Shown here piece after piece: positions 15,586-24,611 of a stretch of DNA of 38,477 nucleotides. This DNA is from JBCCGR01 sp039029195 (lineage in GTDB: Bacteria; Pseudomonadota; Alphaproteobacteria; Rhizobiales; Rhizobiaceae). Under the pieces are notes generated by a model. The model was not told the DNA's origin and did no database searches. It was given only the letters and a program-made list of their open reading frames with translations. Numbering within the stretch: the stretch's first letter is position 1; each line of letters opens with the position of its first letter. A program made the translations under genes and the position numbers. Where the stretch lies: assembly GCA_039029195.1 (NCBI GenBank), contig JBCCGR010000044.1, positions 1 through 38,477 of the forward strand. Direction: 5' to 3'.

Positions 15586-16805
15586 GTGCGTCTACCCAAT
15601 GGATTTCCGTGATTGGTGTCGATGATGCCGGTCTCGAAGCGCTGCCCGATCCCCTCCGAAATATGGTCGAAAATGCCGATGTGATTTTTGGTGGTGAAAG
15701 GCATCTTGCAATGCTGGGGGAGCACCCGGGCGAACGTCATGGCTGGCGTTGGCCGCTCGTCGATACGATGGCGGACATCGAGGCACAGCGCGGTAAGAAT
15801 GTTGTGGTGCTGGCGACCGGTGATCCGCAGTGGTACGGGATCGGATCGACATTGGGTCGCTATTTTTCGCCGGATGATCTTCAGGTTTGCCCGGCAATAT
15901 CCGCCTTTTCGTTGGCAGCATCGAAGCTCGGCTGGCCGATTGCGGCGTGCGAAACGGTCACGTTGCACGGACGCCCGCTGGCTCTGCTGGAGCGTCACAT
16001 ATATCCGCGTGCCAAGGTATTAGCGCTTTCTGAAGATCATCAGACGCCGGAGGTGGTTGCTCGCTGGCTGAGCGAACGCGGATTCGGTGAAAGCCAGATA
16101 ACCGTGCTGGAACATCTTGGCGGTGCACGCGAGAATATTCGCAGCACCAAAGCATCAGCGTTTTCGCTCGCGGACATTGCTGATCTCAACACGCTGGCAA
16201 TTGAATGTGTGGCAGACGAAGGCGCTGTCTGGAATGGGCCAGGGGTCGGCCTGCGTGATGATTCTTTCGCCAACGATCAACAAATCACAAAGCAGATTGT
16301 CCGGGCCGCAACGCTGGGCCAGCTTTCGCCGTTTCCCGGCGGTTTGCTTTGGGATGTGGGAGCAGGCTGTGGTTCGGTAGCGATCGAGTGGATGCGACAG
16401 GGCGGGCGAGCCGTCGCGATTGAAGCCAGATCGGATCGTTGCAAGCTGATCGATGAAAATCGCAAAAGGTTCGGACTTCCCGCGTTGAAAATGATCGAAG
16501 GACGGGCTCCCGATGCGCTGTCCGATCTGGAAACGCCCGATGCTATTTTCATTGGCGGCGGGCTATCTGAAACTGGCGTGTTCGATGCGTGCTGGAAGGC
16601 GCTCCAACCGGGCGGGCGGCTGGTTGCCAATATGGTGACGCTCGAAAGCGAGCAATTTGCACTTGCGCTGCAAGCAAAGCTGGGCGGGACGCTCAATAGA
16701 ATTTCGCTGGATACAGCGTCGCCGGTTGGGGCATTCCGGGGCTGGCGGCCATCTATGCCTGTTTTGCAATGGAGTGTGCGAAAAATCAGCGGGGATGCAC
16801 CATGA
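15582..16805 (+). CDS. cobL: Precorrin-6Y C5,15-methyltransferase (decarboxylating)
   Basis: A 407-residue fusion of a CbiE-like and a CbiT-like domain. It methylates C5 and C15 and decarboxylates the C12 acetate side chain of precorrin-6B to give precorrin-8X. Residues 1-200 form the tetrapyrrole methylase domain (NADVIFGGERHL, VVLATGDPQWYGIG, VCPAISAFSLAASKLGWP). Residues 220-400 form a class I methyltransferase domain with SAM motif WDVGAGCGSVAIEW from 257, and the IFIGGGLSE motif. Both ends overlap neighbours by 4 bp (ATGA), which implies translational coupling. Confidence 0.96.
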   Translation: MSASTQWISVIGVDDAGLEALPDPLRNMVENADVIFGGERHLAMLGEHPGERHGWRWPLVDTMADIEAQRGKNVVVLATGDPQWYGIGSTLGRYFSPDDLQVCPAISAFSLAASKLGWPIAACETVTLHGRPLALLERHIYPRAKVLALSEDHQTPEVVARWLSERGFGESQITVLEHLGGARENIRSTKASAFSLADIADLNTLAIECVADEGAVWNGPGVGLRDDSFANDQQITKQIVRAATLGQLSPFPGGLLWDVGAGCGSVAIEWMRQGGRAVAIEARSDRCKLIDENRKRFGLPALKMIEGRAPDALSDLETPDAIFIGGGLSETGVFDACWKALQPGGRLVANMVTLESEQFALALQAKLGGTLNRISLDTASPVGAFRGWRPSMPVLQWSVRKISGDAP

Positions 16806-17554
16806 CGCCGCCTCATGGAACACTCTATGGGGTCGGTGTGGGGCCAGGCGATCCTGAACTCCTGACGTTGCGTGCGCACCGCCTGATCCAGGACGCAGAC
16901 CTGATTGTCTATCCGGCGCCGGATGATGGTGAGAGTTTTGCCCGTTCAATTGTGGCTGAGTTCATGCCCGTGGGCGTTGAGGAATATGCGATTGTCATTC
17001 CCATGCGGACGCAACGTTTTCCCGCCAAATCGGTTTACGATCAGGCCGCCTCCGATATCGCGGAGCACCTTTCGACCGGGCGGAAAGTCGTGGTGCTGTG
17101 CGAAGGCGATCCGTTTTTCTACGGCTCCTTCATGTATCTTTATGAGCGGCTTCAGGATCGGTTTGACTGTGTCACCGTACCAGGTGTTTCCTCGCTCATG
17201 GCGTCGTCAGCCGTTCTTGGTCGACCACTGGCGGCCCGCAATGATGTATTGAGTGTGGTTCCGGCGCCGCTTGATGATGGTGCGATCCTGAAACAGCTGG
17301 CTGATAGTGATGCGCTCGCTTTCATCAAGGTTGGGCGCCATTTTGCCCGCCTCAAGTCACTGATAGAGACGTCGGGTCTGCTTGATCAGGCGCTCTATGT
17401 GGAGCGAGCCACGCTGGAAACACAAAAGCTGATGCCGCTCGCGGATGTCAGTGAGCAGGCCGCTCCCTACTTTTCGATCATTCTTGTCTACAAAGGTGGC
17501 GAGGGCTGGATTTCGAGCCTCACACCCTTGGCCTCCGAAAAGGAACTTGTCTAA
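16802..17554 (+). CDS. cobI: Precorrin-2 C20-methyltransferase
   Basis: A 250-residue tetrapyrrole methylase that converts precorrin-2 to precorrin-3A with SAM. The N-terminal motif GVGVGPGDPELLTLRA (10-25), the VLCEGDPFFYGSFMYLYERL block and VPGVSSLMASSAVLGRPL are typical of CobI/CbiL. ATG 16802 is chosen over the ATG 33 bases upstream, because it overlaps the cobL stop by ATGA and gives the usual MTPPHGTLYGVG start. Its stop shares one base with the cobJ start (TAATG). Confidence 0.95.
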   Translation: MTPPHGTLYGVGVGPGDPELLTLRAHRLIQDADLIVYPAPDDGESFARSIVAEFMPVGVEEYAIVIPMRTQRFPAKSVYDQAASDIAEHLSTGRKVVVLCEGDPFFYGSFMYLYERLQDRFDCVTVPGVSSLMASSAVLGRPLAARNDVLSVVPAPLDDGAILKQLADSDALAFIKVGRHFARLKSLIETSGLLDQALYVERATLETQKLMPLADVSEQAAPYFSIILVYKGGEGWISSLTPLASEKELV

Positions 17555-19401
17555 TGTCTGTTGGTCCGAACCTGGCGGTGGTTGTCCTGATGCCAGGGGC
17601 GCTTGAACTGGCGAACCGAATTGCAAAACACATCGGGGGAGAGGTTCACGGCGCACGTTCGCGGATTGCTCACGCCGATATCCTGTTTGATGACACGAAG
17701 GACCACTTGCAATCGCTGTTTCAGGCCAAAGTACCGATTGTCGCGATTGCCGCATCAGGTGCGATCATCAGGTTGCTCGCGCCGGTGCTCAGCGACAAAC
17801 AGGACGAGCCGCCAGTTCTGGCCATTGCAGCCGACGGATCCTCTGTGGTGCCATTGCTCGGTGGTCATCACGGGGCCAATGATCTGGCGAGATCGATCGG
17901 CGATGTTCTTGGCGCCAACGCTGCGATCACAACGGCGGGTGATTTGCAATTTGGTGTTGCTCTGGATGCACCACCGGCAGGATACCATCTTGCCAATCCG
18001 GACAATGCAAAATCAGTGATGGTCGCGCTGGTTGCGGGTGGTTCGGCGACCCTGAATGGAGATGCCGAATGGCTACGAACATCACAATTACCGTTTTCTG
18101 CTAGTGGTGATGTTACACTTACCGTCACTTATCACGCCAAAAGCGGCGGGCCTGCTGAACTTGTCTATCATCCGCAAACACTGGTGATGGGCATGGGTTG
18201 CGAGCGCGGAATCGATCCACAAAAAGCCATCGCATTGGCGCAGGCCGCGTTGAACGAACAGGGTCTGGCCCCACAATCTCTTGCGGCGATCACATCAATT
18301 GATGTGAAGGCGGATGAGGTCGCAATCCACGCGGTTGCCGACCACTTCGGCGTGCCAGCGCGGTTTTTTGCCGCCGCTGAACTGGAAGCGCAGGCGAACC
18401 GCTTGAAAAACCCGTCGGAAATCGTGTTCGCGGAAGTCGGGTGCCATGGGGTGGCCGAAGGGGCAGCCCTTGCTGCAGCCGGTGTTGATGCTGAACTTGT
18501 GGTTGAAAAGACAAAGTCGAAGCGGGCCACGGTCGCCATCGCCCGATCTGCGGTCCTCGATGATTCCAAATCGAACGGTCGCTCGCGCGGCAAGCTTTTT
18601 GTGGTCGGTATCGGACCCGGGCAGAAAGCCTGGCGCAGTGGTGAAGTTGAGGCGATGATTGCAGAAAGTACCGATCTCGTCGGCTACTCGCTCTATCTTA
18701 ATTTGATCGCAGACATCGCTGGTAGCCGGGTGCAACACCGCTTCGATCTCGGCAAAGAGGAAGACCGTGTGCGCCATGCCATGGAATTGGCCGGACGCGG
18801 CAAGAATGTTGCGCTGGTCTGCTCTGGGGATGCCGGCATCTACGCCATGGCAACGCTGGTGTTTGAGCTCATGGAGAGTGGCGATCTGACGGATGGCGCG
18901 CGCCGCGTCGATGTTGCTGTGTCACCGGGCATTTCCGCACTTCAGGGAGCCGCCGCACGGGCAGGCGCTCCACTCGGGCACGACTTTTGCACCATCTCCC
19001 TGTCCGACTTGTTGACGCCCTGGGAGTCCATTCAAAGGCGTCTCAAAGCAGCAGGCGAGGGGGATTTTGTGATTGCCTTTTACAATCCGGTCTCCAAACG
19101 CCGCCGCACTCAACTGGCCTATGCGCGCGATGTGCTGCTGCAGCATCGGCCGACGGATACGCCGGTCATTCTTGCCAGCAATCTGGGACGGGATGGTGAA
19201 AGCGTTCGCGTCGTTCGGCTGGGTGATTTGCAGGTCGATGATGTCGATATGCTCACGGTGGTCGTTGTCGGTTCGTCAAACTCCAGAACCGTGAAAACCG
19301 GGGATGGTCGCACATGGGTCTACACACCCCGCGGCTATGACGCGAAACCCGAAAGCCGGATCGCGCACGCCGCTCAGGAACAGGAAAGGAAGTCGGCATG
19401 A
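17554..19401 (+). CDS. cobJ: CbiG-CobJ fusion: precorrin-5A hydrolase-like domain plus precorrin-3B C17-methyltransferase
   Basis: This 615-residue protein joins two enzymes. Residues 1-340 match CbiG. The N-terminal part holds VAIAASGAIIRLLAPVLSDK and PLLGGHHGANDLA. The C-terminal part holds LVMGMGCERGID, ITSIDVKADE and EVGCHGVAEGAALAAAG. CbiG opens the lactone and releases the C20 fragment as acetaldehyde in the anaerobic pathway. From residue 346 a full CobJ/CbiH domain follows (LFVVGIGPGQ, LVCSGDAGIYAMA, VSPGISALQGAAARAGAPLGHDFC, FYNPVSKRR), which contracts the ring by C17 methylation. Fusions of this kind are known in some proteobacteria. CobF is absent nearby and cbiD is present, so the CbiG half is probably functional. 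It overlaps cobM by 4 bp. Confidence 0.93.
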   Translation: MSVGPNLAVVVLMPGALELANRIAKHIGGEVHGARSRIAHADILFDDTKDHLQSLFQAKVPIVAIAASGAIIRLLAPVLSDKQDEPPVLAIAADGSSVVPLLGGHHGANDLARSIGDVLGANAAITTAGDLQFGVALDAPPAGYHLANPDNAKSVMVALVAGGSATLNGDAEWLRTSQLPFSASGDVTLTVTYHAKSGGPAELVYHPQTLVMGMGCERGIDPQKAIALAQAALNEQGLAPQSLAAITSIDVKADEVAIHAVADHFGVPARFFAAAELEAQANRLKNPSEIVFAEVGCHGVAEGAALAAAGVDAELVVEKTKSKRATVAIARSAVLDDSKSNGRSRGKLFVVGIGPGQKAWRSGEVEAMIAESTDLVGYSLYLNLIADIAGSRVQHRFDLGKEEDRVRHAMELAGRGKNVALVCSGDAGIYAMATLVFELMESGDLTDGARRVDVAVSPGISALQGAAARAGAPLGHDFCTISLSDLLTPWESIQRRLKAAGEGDFVIAFYNPVSKRRRTQLAYARDVLLQHRPTDTPVILASNLGRDGESVRVVRLGDLQVDDVDMLTVVVVGSSNSRTVKTGDGRTWVYTPRGYDAKPESRIAHAAQEQERKSA

Positions 19402-20174
19402 GTGTCTATTTCATTGGTGCGGGACCCGGTGCCGCCGATCTCATTACGGTGCGCGGGCTACGCCTGATAGAAGCCTGCCCCGTCTGTCTCTATGCGGGAT
19501 CGCTGGTGCCGGAAGAAATTGTCCAAGCCGCACCAAAGGATGCATTGGTGCGCGATACGGCTCCAATGACGCTTGATGAGATCATCGCGGATATCGAGTC
19601 CGCCCACGCTGAAGGGAAAGATGTGGCGCGGGTGCATTCAGGCGATCCCTCGATCTACGGAGCGATTGCTGAGCAGATGCGTCGGCTGGATGATCTTGGT
19701 ATCGACTATGAGGTCGTGCCAGGTGTTCCGGCGTTCGCCGCAACCGCTGCCCGGCTGAAAACCGAACTCACGCTTCCTGAAATTGCCCAGACAGTGATTG
19801 TGACCCGCACATCAGGAAAGGCATCTTCCATGCCGCCGCGCGAAACGCTGGAAGTGCTCGGCGCATCAGGCGCGACGCTTGCCGTTCACCTTTCCATTCG
19901 CAATCTGGTCTATGTGCGCGAAGCGCTGACGCCTCACTACGGCGAAGACTGCCCGGTGGTCATCGCTTACCGGTCAACCTGGCCGGACGAAAAATACTTC
20001 AAAACCACGTTGGCCGAGATGAAAGATGTGGTGCGGCGGGAGAAGATCACCCGCACAGCTTTGATTATGGTAGGACCGGTCTTTGGCGACGCAAAGTTTC
20101 CCGACTCCGCACTCTATCACGCGGAGCATGCGCACATTCTGCGCAATCGCGGCAAGAAGAAAAAGGCTGCCTGA
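19398..20174 (+). CDS. cobM: Precorrin-4 C11-methyltransferase
   Basis: A 258-residue SAM-dependent tetrapyrrole methylase that converts precorrin-4 to precorrin-5. The GAGPGAADLITVRG motif is at 7-20. CPVCLYAGSLVPEE, VARVHSGDPSIYGAIAEQM and VPGVPAFAATAARLKTELTLPE follow, all typical of CobM/CbiF. The tail is lysine-rich (GKKKKAA). It starts at an ATGA overlap with cobJ and ends the plus-strand block. Its TGA stop is immediately followed by the stop of the convergent small membrane gene. Confidence 0.96.
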   Translation: MSVYFIGAGPGAADLITVRGLRLIEACPVCLYAGSLVPEEIVQAAPKDALVRDTAPMTLDEIIADIESAHAEGKDVARVHSGDPSIYGAIAEQMRRLDDLGIDYEVVPGVPAFAATAARLKTELTLPEIAQTVIVTRTSGKASSMPPRETLEVLGASGATLAVHLSIRNLVYVREALTPHYGEDCPVVIAYRSTWPDEKYFKTTLAEMKDVVRREKITRTALIMVGPVFGDAKFPDSALYHAEHAHILRNRGKKKKAA

Positions 20175-20351
20175 TCAGTCCGAATTGTCGATGATCTGCT
20201 CAATCGAACCGGTGACGACCGGGTCAATGCTGTCCACATCGACGGCGCCCAGCCAGGCGTTCAAGACGACGATGACGGCGAAAAGACCGGTCAGGAAGAA
20301 CACGCCATTGGCGGTGCGATACAGGATGCCTTGTGTTGCAGGTTTACTCAT
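20175..20351 (-). CDS. 58-residue single-pass membrane protein
   Basis: A very short gene read from ATG 20351, with GGGGA about 9 bases upstream. It starts MSKPATQGILYRTANGVF, then has one membrane helix (FLTGLFAVIVVLNAWLGAV) and a 20-residue acidic end (IEQIIDNSD). No family was recognised. A longer reading to 20471 exists, but its extra 40 residues lack hydrophobic or domain features. It sits between cobM (convergent, abutting) and cobK on the same strand as cobK-cbiD. It could be transcribed with them, 190 bp downstream of the cobK end. A hypothetical protein with good translation signals. Confidence 0.55.
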   Translation of the reverse strand: MSKPATQGILYRTANGVFFLTGLFAVIVVLNAWLGAVDVDSIDPVVTGSIEQIIDNSD

Positions 20352-20541
20352 TACCAGATCCCCACAGATGCGCGCGGGCTTTGCTTCGACAGAGCCAAAA
20401 CCACACGCAGACTCTCTCAATGTGCAGGTTGCCAGCAAGGAATTCACTTCCCGAGAATTTGCAACTTGCATCAGACAGACGGCGTTGCCGTCCGCGGTAA
20501 AGATAGGCTGCTAACCTTAATGCGGCTTTAAAGCGGGTTGC

Positions 20542-21231
20542 TCACACCTGCGGAGTTGGGCGTTCGATCACTATGATTGACAAGCCAAGGCGGGCTGCGG
20601 CTTCAACCTTGAGGAAGCTTCGCTCACCGCCCGAGTTGCGGCAGATCAGGTGAGTGATTCCATGAGACTGAAGCAGCTCGCACTCGCTTTGCAAGGAATC
20701 TCCCGGCGATGCGAATATGATTTCGTGATCGATGAGGTTGGGCACAGTCTTGGGTGGTTCGATCATGCGCAGGAGGTAGGAGCAATCGTCTCGCCCGACG
20801 AGTTTGGCGACTTGTTGGCTGCCAAGCGCCAGGAACGCCCGTGCGCGGCGGGGCAGGGCATCGATTGCCTGCTGCTCAGTTGTTACGGATGTCCAACGGA
20901 CCACTTCTGACTTTTCCCAGGCTGGGCGCACACGATTTTCAAATTCGATACCCGTTATCAGACACGCCTCGCGGGCATTGGCGGAAATCTGAGTGGCGAA
21001 GGGATGGGTTGCATCAATCAGCAGATCAATCGCGTGCTCTTTGATGTAACGGCACAGGCCACAAATCCCTCCGAATCCGCCAATTCGGACATTTCCCGGT
21101 ACCGAAACCGGGTGTTCCGTTCGTCCGGCAAGTGAGGTGGTGACCTGATGACCGCTCTCGATGTTGGTGGCAGCAATCTTTCGGGCTTCCGCTGTACCGC
21201 CAAGCAGCAATATGCGCCTTTTCTCAGACAC
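20542..21231 (-). CDS. cobK: Precorrin-6A reductase
   Basis: A 229-residue NADPH-dependent reductase that converts precorrin-6A to precorrin-6B. It begins with RRILLLGGTAEARKIA, the nucleotide-binding CobK/CbiJ motif. DLLIDATHPFATQISANA, the core family block, follows, and it ends in HLICRNSGGERSFLKVEAAARLGL, which is also diagnostic. The GTG at 21231 is used: it overlaps the cbiD stop and places the GGTAEAR motif at the usual distance. Another GTG at 21246 is possible. It is translated with cbiD (8-bp overlap). Confidence 0.93.
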   Translation of the reverse strand: MSEKRRILLLGGTAEARKIAATNIESGHQVTTSLAGRTEHPVSVPGNVRIGGFGGICGLCRYIKEHAIDLLIDATHPFATQISANAREACLITGIEFENRVRPAWEKSEVVRWTSVTTEQQAIDALPRRARAFLALGSQQVAKLVGRDDCSYLLRMIEPPKTVPNLIDHEIIFASPGDSLQSECELLQSHGITHLICRNSGGERSFLKVEAAARLGLSIIVIERPTPQV

Positions 21232-22330
21232 GGGCGATGATCTCACCGGCGCGACTGACGATGATCACTTCAACGTCAACCGGTGCTCCGCGGAGCGCCT
21301 GTTCGGCTGTAACCTTGGCATGGTGTGCGATTGGCTTGGCGAGATCAACGCCAGCCGCGTCGGCGAGCTGCAATGCCTCCATCGCCGTGTTGGCATTTAT
21401 GATTTCGTTTGTCAGATCGGATTGTGAACCGTCCAACTGCTTCGCCAGAAAGGCGAAGTCGACCTGGGAGCGGCCAGAATGAAGATCAAGCGCGCCCTGA
21501 GCGAGTTTTGTGAACTTAGCAAAGCCACCGGCAAGCGTGATCTTCGGGACTGGGTGATTGCGCAGATATTTCAACACGCCGCCAGCAAAGTCGCCCATAT
21601 CGAGGAGGCCAAATTCCGGCAATTTGTAGATCGCCTGGGCTGTGCTTTCTGACGTTGAACCGGTGGCCGCAATCACGTGATTGAGCCCTGCAGCACGGGC
21701 CACATCAATGCCGCGATGGATGGAGTGAATCCACGCGGAACAGGAAAAAGGATGCACCACACCCGTTGTTCCAAGGATTGAAAGCCCGCCAACGATGCCC
21801 AGACGCGGGTTCCACGTCTGTTGCGCAATCTGCTCTCCTTCCGGAATGGAGATTTCGATCTCGATGTCGGTGGGGATGTCGTGGGTCTGACAAAGTGCCT
21901 CGACTTCGTGCTGCATCAGGGTGCGCGGGACGGGATTGATCGCCGCTTCGCCCACAGGAACGGGCAAGCCTGCCTTGGTGACTATCCCCACGCCACTTCC
22001 GGCTCTGAAACAAATACCCGCCCCTTCGACACCGCGCCGAACTTTCGAGACGATCAACGCGCCGTGGGTGACATCGGGATCGTCGCCCGCGTCTTTCACA
22101 ATGCCTGCTACTGCAAAATCGGATCCCAGCTCCTCGCGGGCAAGCGGAAATAAAGGACGGTCGCCTTTTGGAAGGAGAATGGAGACAGGGTCTGGAAATT
22201 CACCCGTCAACAGCGCAGTCAGAGCCGCCTTTGTGGCGGCTGTCGCGCAAGCGCCTGTGGTCCAGCCCCGCCGCAAGGAAGACCCGGTTTCAATATTTTT
22301 TTCGGTGTTTGTTGCCTGCGCTTTCGCCAT
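21224..22330 (-). CDS. cbiD: CbiD, cobalt-precorrin-5B C1-methyltransferase family
   Basis: A 368-residue CbiD protein. The signature RRGWTTGACATAATKAAL lies near residues 21-38, and RRGVEGAGICFRAGSGVGIVT, NPRLGIVGGLSILGTTGVV and KITLAGGFAKFTKLAQGALDLHS follow. CbiD performs the SAM-dependent C1 methylation in the anaerobic pathway. Many aerobic-pathway alphaproteobacteria use it in place of CobF. CobN-type chelatase and fused CbiG are present, so it most likely acts on the cobalt-free precorrin-5 or 6 stage here. ATG 22330 is used (a GTG precedes it). It is divergent from cobA with a 74-bp gap that must hold both promoters. Confidence 0.95.
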   Translation of the reverse strand: MAKAQATNTEKNIETGSSLRRGWTTGACATAATKAALTALLTGEFPDPVSILLPKGDRPLFPLAREELGSDFAVAGIVKDAGDDPDVTHGALIVSKVRRGVEGAGICFRAGSGVGIVTKAGLPVPVGEAAINPVPRTLMQHEVEALCQTHDIPTDIEIEISIPEGEQIAQQTWNPRLGIVGGLSILGTTGVVHPFSCSAWIHSIHRGIDVARAAGLNHVIAATGSTSESTAQAIYKLPEFGLLDMGDFAGGVLKYLRNHPVPKITLAGGFAKFTKLAQGALDLHSGRSQVDFAFLAKQLDGSQSDLTNEIINANTAMEALQLADAAGVDLAKPIAHHAKVTAEQALRGAPVDVEVIIVSRAGEIIARV

Positions 22331-22404
22331 CACTAACTTATATGGGACGCCAGCATGTCGCGAAAGCGCTGGATTGGATGTGAAGGGTCAATTAAAACAC
22401 TGTC

Positions 22405-23244
22405 ATGACTGATGTTATTGACACATTGCCGGAATTTGAGCCGGGCTGGGTATGGCTCGTTGGTGCGGGACCGGGCGATCCCGGCCTGTTGACCCTGCAC
22501 GCGGCCAATGCGCTCAAACAGGCTGATGTGATCGTCTATGATGCGCTGGTCAATGACAGCATTCTGGCGCTGGCAAAACCGGGTGTGGTGCTTGAATATG
22601 CCGGTAAGCGCGGCGGGCGACCTTCGCCGAAGCAACGGGATATTTCCGTTCGCCTTGTAGAACTGGCACGTCTTGGCAAGCGGGTGTTGCGGCTGAAGGG
22701 TGGCGACCCGTTTGTGTTTGGTCGGGGTGGCGAGGAGGCGCTGACACTGGTTGATGCCGGTGTTCCCTTTCGCATTGTACCGGGCATTTCAGCCGGAATT
22801 GGTGGCCTCGCTTATGCAGGCATTCCGGTCACACACCGGGATATCAATCACAATGTCACGTTCCTGACCGGGCATGATGCAGGTGGCACGGTTCCTGATG
22901 CAATTGACTGGGAAGGTGTTGCAACGAGCTCTCCGGTGATTGTCATGTATATGGCAATGAAACACATTTCGCCGATTACGGAGCGGCTGATCGCTGCGGG
23001 GCGCTCTCCGGAAGAACCGATGGCACTTGTGTGCAATGCGACGCTACCAAGCCAAACGGTTCTGGAAACAACCCTTGGCAACGCACAGGAAGATGTCGAC
23101 CGTGCGGGCCTCAAGCCACCTGCAATTGTGGTGGTGGGTGAGGCTGTGCGACTGCGCTCGGCGCTGGACTGGATCGGTGCCATCAACGGCAAAGAACTGA
23201 CACCGGACCCGCTCAACAATCGCCAGACAGACGCGATCGCATGA
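22405..23244 (+). CDS. cobA: Uroporphyrinogen-III C-methyltransferase (SUMT)
   Basis: A 279-residue SAM-dependent methylase that makes precorrin-2 from uroporphyrinogen III, the committed step of the pathway. The GAGPGDPGLLTLHA motif starts at 20, and VIVYDALVNDSILAL, YAGKRGGRPSPKQ, RLKGGDPFVFGRGGEEA and PGISAGIGGLAYAGIPVTHR follow. All are hallmark SUMT blocks. No CysG-type dehydrogenase or chelatase domain is attached, so it is dedicated to B12 (or siroheme) precursor supply. It heads a cobA-cobB-cobC unit and overlaps cobB by ATGA. Confidence 0.96.
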   Translation: MTDVIDTLPEFEPGWVWLVGAGPGDPGLLTLHAANALKQADVIVYDALVNDSILALAKPGVVLEYAGKRGGRPSPKQRDISVRLVELARLGKRVLRLKGGDPFVFGRGGEEALTLVDAGVPFRIVPGISAGIGGLAYAGIPVTHRDINHNVTFLTGHDAGGTVPDAIDWEGVATSSPVIVMYMAMKHISPITERLIAAGRSPEEPMALVCNATLPSQTVLETTLGNAQEDVDRAGLKPPAIVVVGEAVRLRSALDWIGAINGKELTPDPLNNRQTDAIA

Positions 23245-24611
23245 GCGCACCTTTGGCGCCGTCACCCGGCAGCGCGCTGATGATTGCCGCCCCAAGTTCC
23301 GGTTCAGGAAAAACCACCGTTACATTGGGTTTGCTCAGAGCATTGAGAGACGCCGGAATTCCCGTTCGCGCCGCAAAAGCCGGGCCGGACTATATCGATC
23401 CAGGTTTTCATAGGGCGGCTTGTGGGCATGAAAGCGTCAATCTTGACCCGTGGGCGATGCGCCCAGGACTGCTGAAACATCTTGTTCTGCTGCAGTCTGA
23501 AAACGGGCCGTTGCTGATCGAAGCCATGATGGGGCTGTTTGATGGTGCGGCGGACGGAACGGGTTCTGCTGCTGATCTGGCGATGTTGCTCAACTGCCCG
23601 ATTGTGCTGGTTATTGATGCGTCGAAACAATCGCATTCAGTAGCAGCGTTGATCGAAGGATTTATGCGTCATCGATCGGGGCTTCGGTTCGCTGGAGTCA
23701 TCTTCAACCGGGTCGGTTCGCAACGCCATGCCGATCTGCTGCGTGAGGCGGCCCGTTCGGTGGGAACGGCCGTGTTGGGGATGGTAAAGCGCAACGAAGC
23801 GCTTCAGCTTCCCGAGCGGCATCTGGGACTGGTTCAGGCGGAAGAGACAGATGGCCTTGAAGTCTTCGTGCAGCAAACAGGATTGAAACTCACGGAAGAC
23901 GTCAATCTGGATGCTTTGTGTGGCGGGTTTGGTGAACTGAAACTGGACAAATCCGCTTGTTCCGAACCCAATTTGATATCCATTCCGCCTTTCGGACAGC
24001 GCATTGCGATTGCACAGGATCAGGCATTTTCATTCTGCTACCCGCATCTGGTTGCCGGTTGGCGGGAGGCGTGTGCGCATTTGAGGTTCTTCTCGCCACT
24101 GCACAATGAAACCGTGCCCTCTGACTGTGATGCCGTCTATTTGCCTGGTGGATATCCTGAGCTTCATGCAGAGCAACTGTCGGCTTCGTCGGCCACCTGG
24201 AAGAGCCTGGGCGATGCTGCAGCGCGCGGGGCCACGATTTTTGGAGAATGCGGTGGCTACATGGTGCTTGGCGAAGCGTTGCGTGATGCAAACGGGTGCG
24301 ATCACGCCATGGCGGGGCTCTTGCCGCTTCACACAAGCTTTGCCGAACCAAAACTCCATCTTGGCTACCGGCGTGTAGCCGCTCTAACACCCTTAAAGTT
24401 TGCGGATTGTGCGCGTGATCATTTTACGGCCCATGAGTTTCACTATGCTGAGGCGATTCGAACCGGCGACGCCGAGCCGCTGTTCCAGGTGATCGATGCG
24501 ATTGGCAGCGATTTTGGCAGAGCCGGATTGCGTCGGGACCGGATCATGGGTTCATTCATGCATCTGATTGACCGCGTGGAGACGCCAAACAGTTTTGGGG
24601 CCAAACACTGA
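23241..24611 (+). CDS. cobB: Hydrogenobyrinic (cobyrinic) acid a,c-diamide synthase
   Basis: A 456-residue glutamine-dependent amidase of the CobB/CbiA family. It amidates the a and c side chains before cobalt insertion by CobNST. The N-terminal ATP site is APSSGSGKTTVTLGLLRAL (about 16-34), then KAGPDYIDPGFHRAACG and IEAMMGLFDG. The C-terminal glutamine amidotransferase domain has LPGGYPELHAEQLS and nucleophile Cys337 in FGECGGYMVLGEAL. Late histidine motifs are seen in LGYRRV and AHEFHYAE. It starts inside the cobA stop and its TGA overlaps the cobC ATG (TGATG). Confidence 0.95.
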   Translation: MSAPLAPSPGSALMIAAPSSGSGKTTVTLGLLRALRDAGIPVRAAKAGPDYIDPGFHRAACGHESVNLDPWAMRPGLLKHLVLLQSENGPLLIEAMMGLFDGAADGTGSAADLAMLLNCPIVLVIDASKQSHSVAALIEGFMRHRSGLRFAGVIFNRVGSQRHADLLREAARSVGTAVLGMVKRNEALQLPERHLGLVQAEETDGLEVFVQQTGLKLTEDVNLDALCGGFGELKLDKSACSEPNLISIPPFGQRIAIAQDQAFSFCYPHLVAGWREACAHLRFFSPLHNETVPSDCDAVYLPGGYPELHAEQLSASSATWKSLGDAAARGATIFGECGGYMVLGEALRDANGCDHAMAGLLPLHTSFAEPKLHLGYRRVAALTPLKFADCARDHFTAHEFHYAEAIRTGDAEPLFQVIDAIGSDFGRAGLRRDRIMGSFMHLIDRVETPNSFGAKH

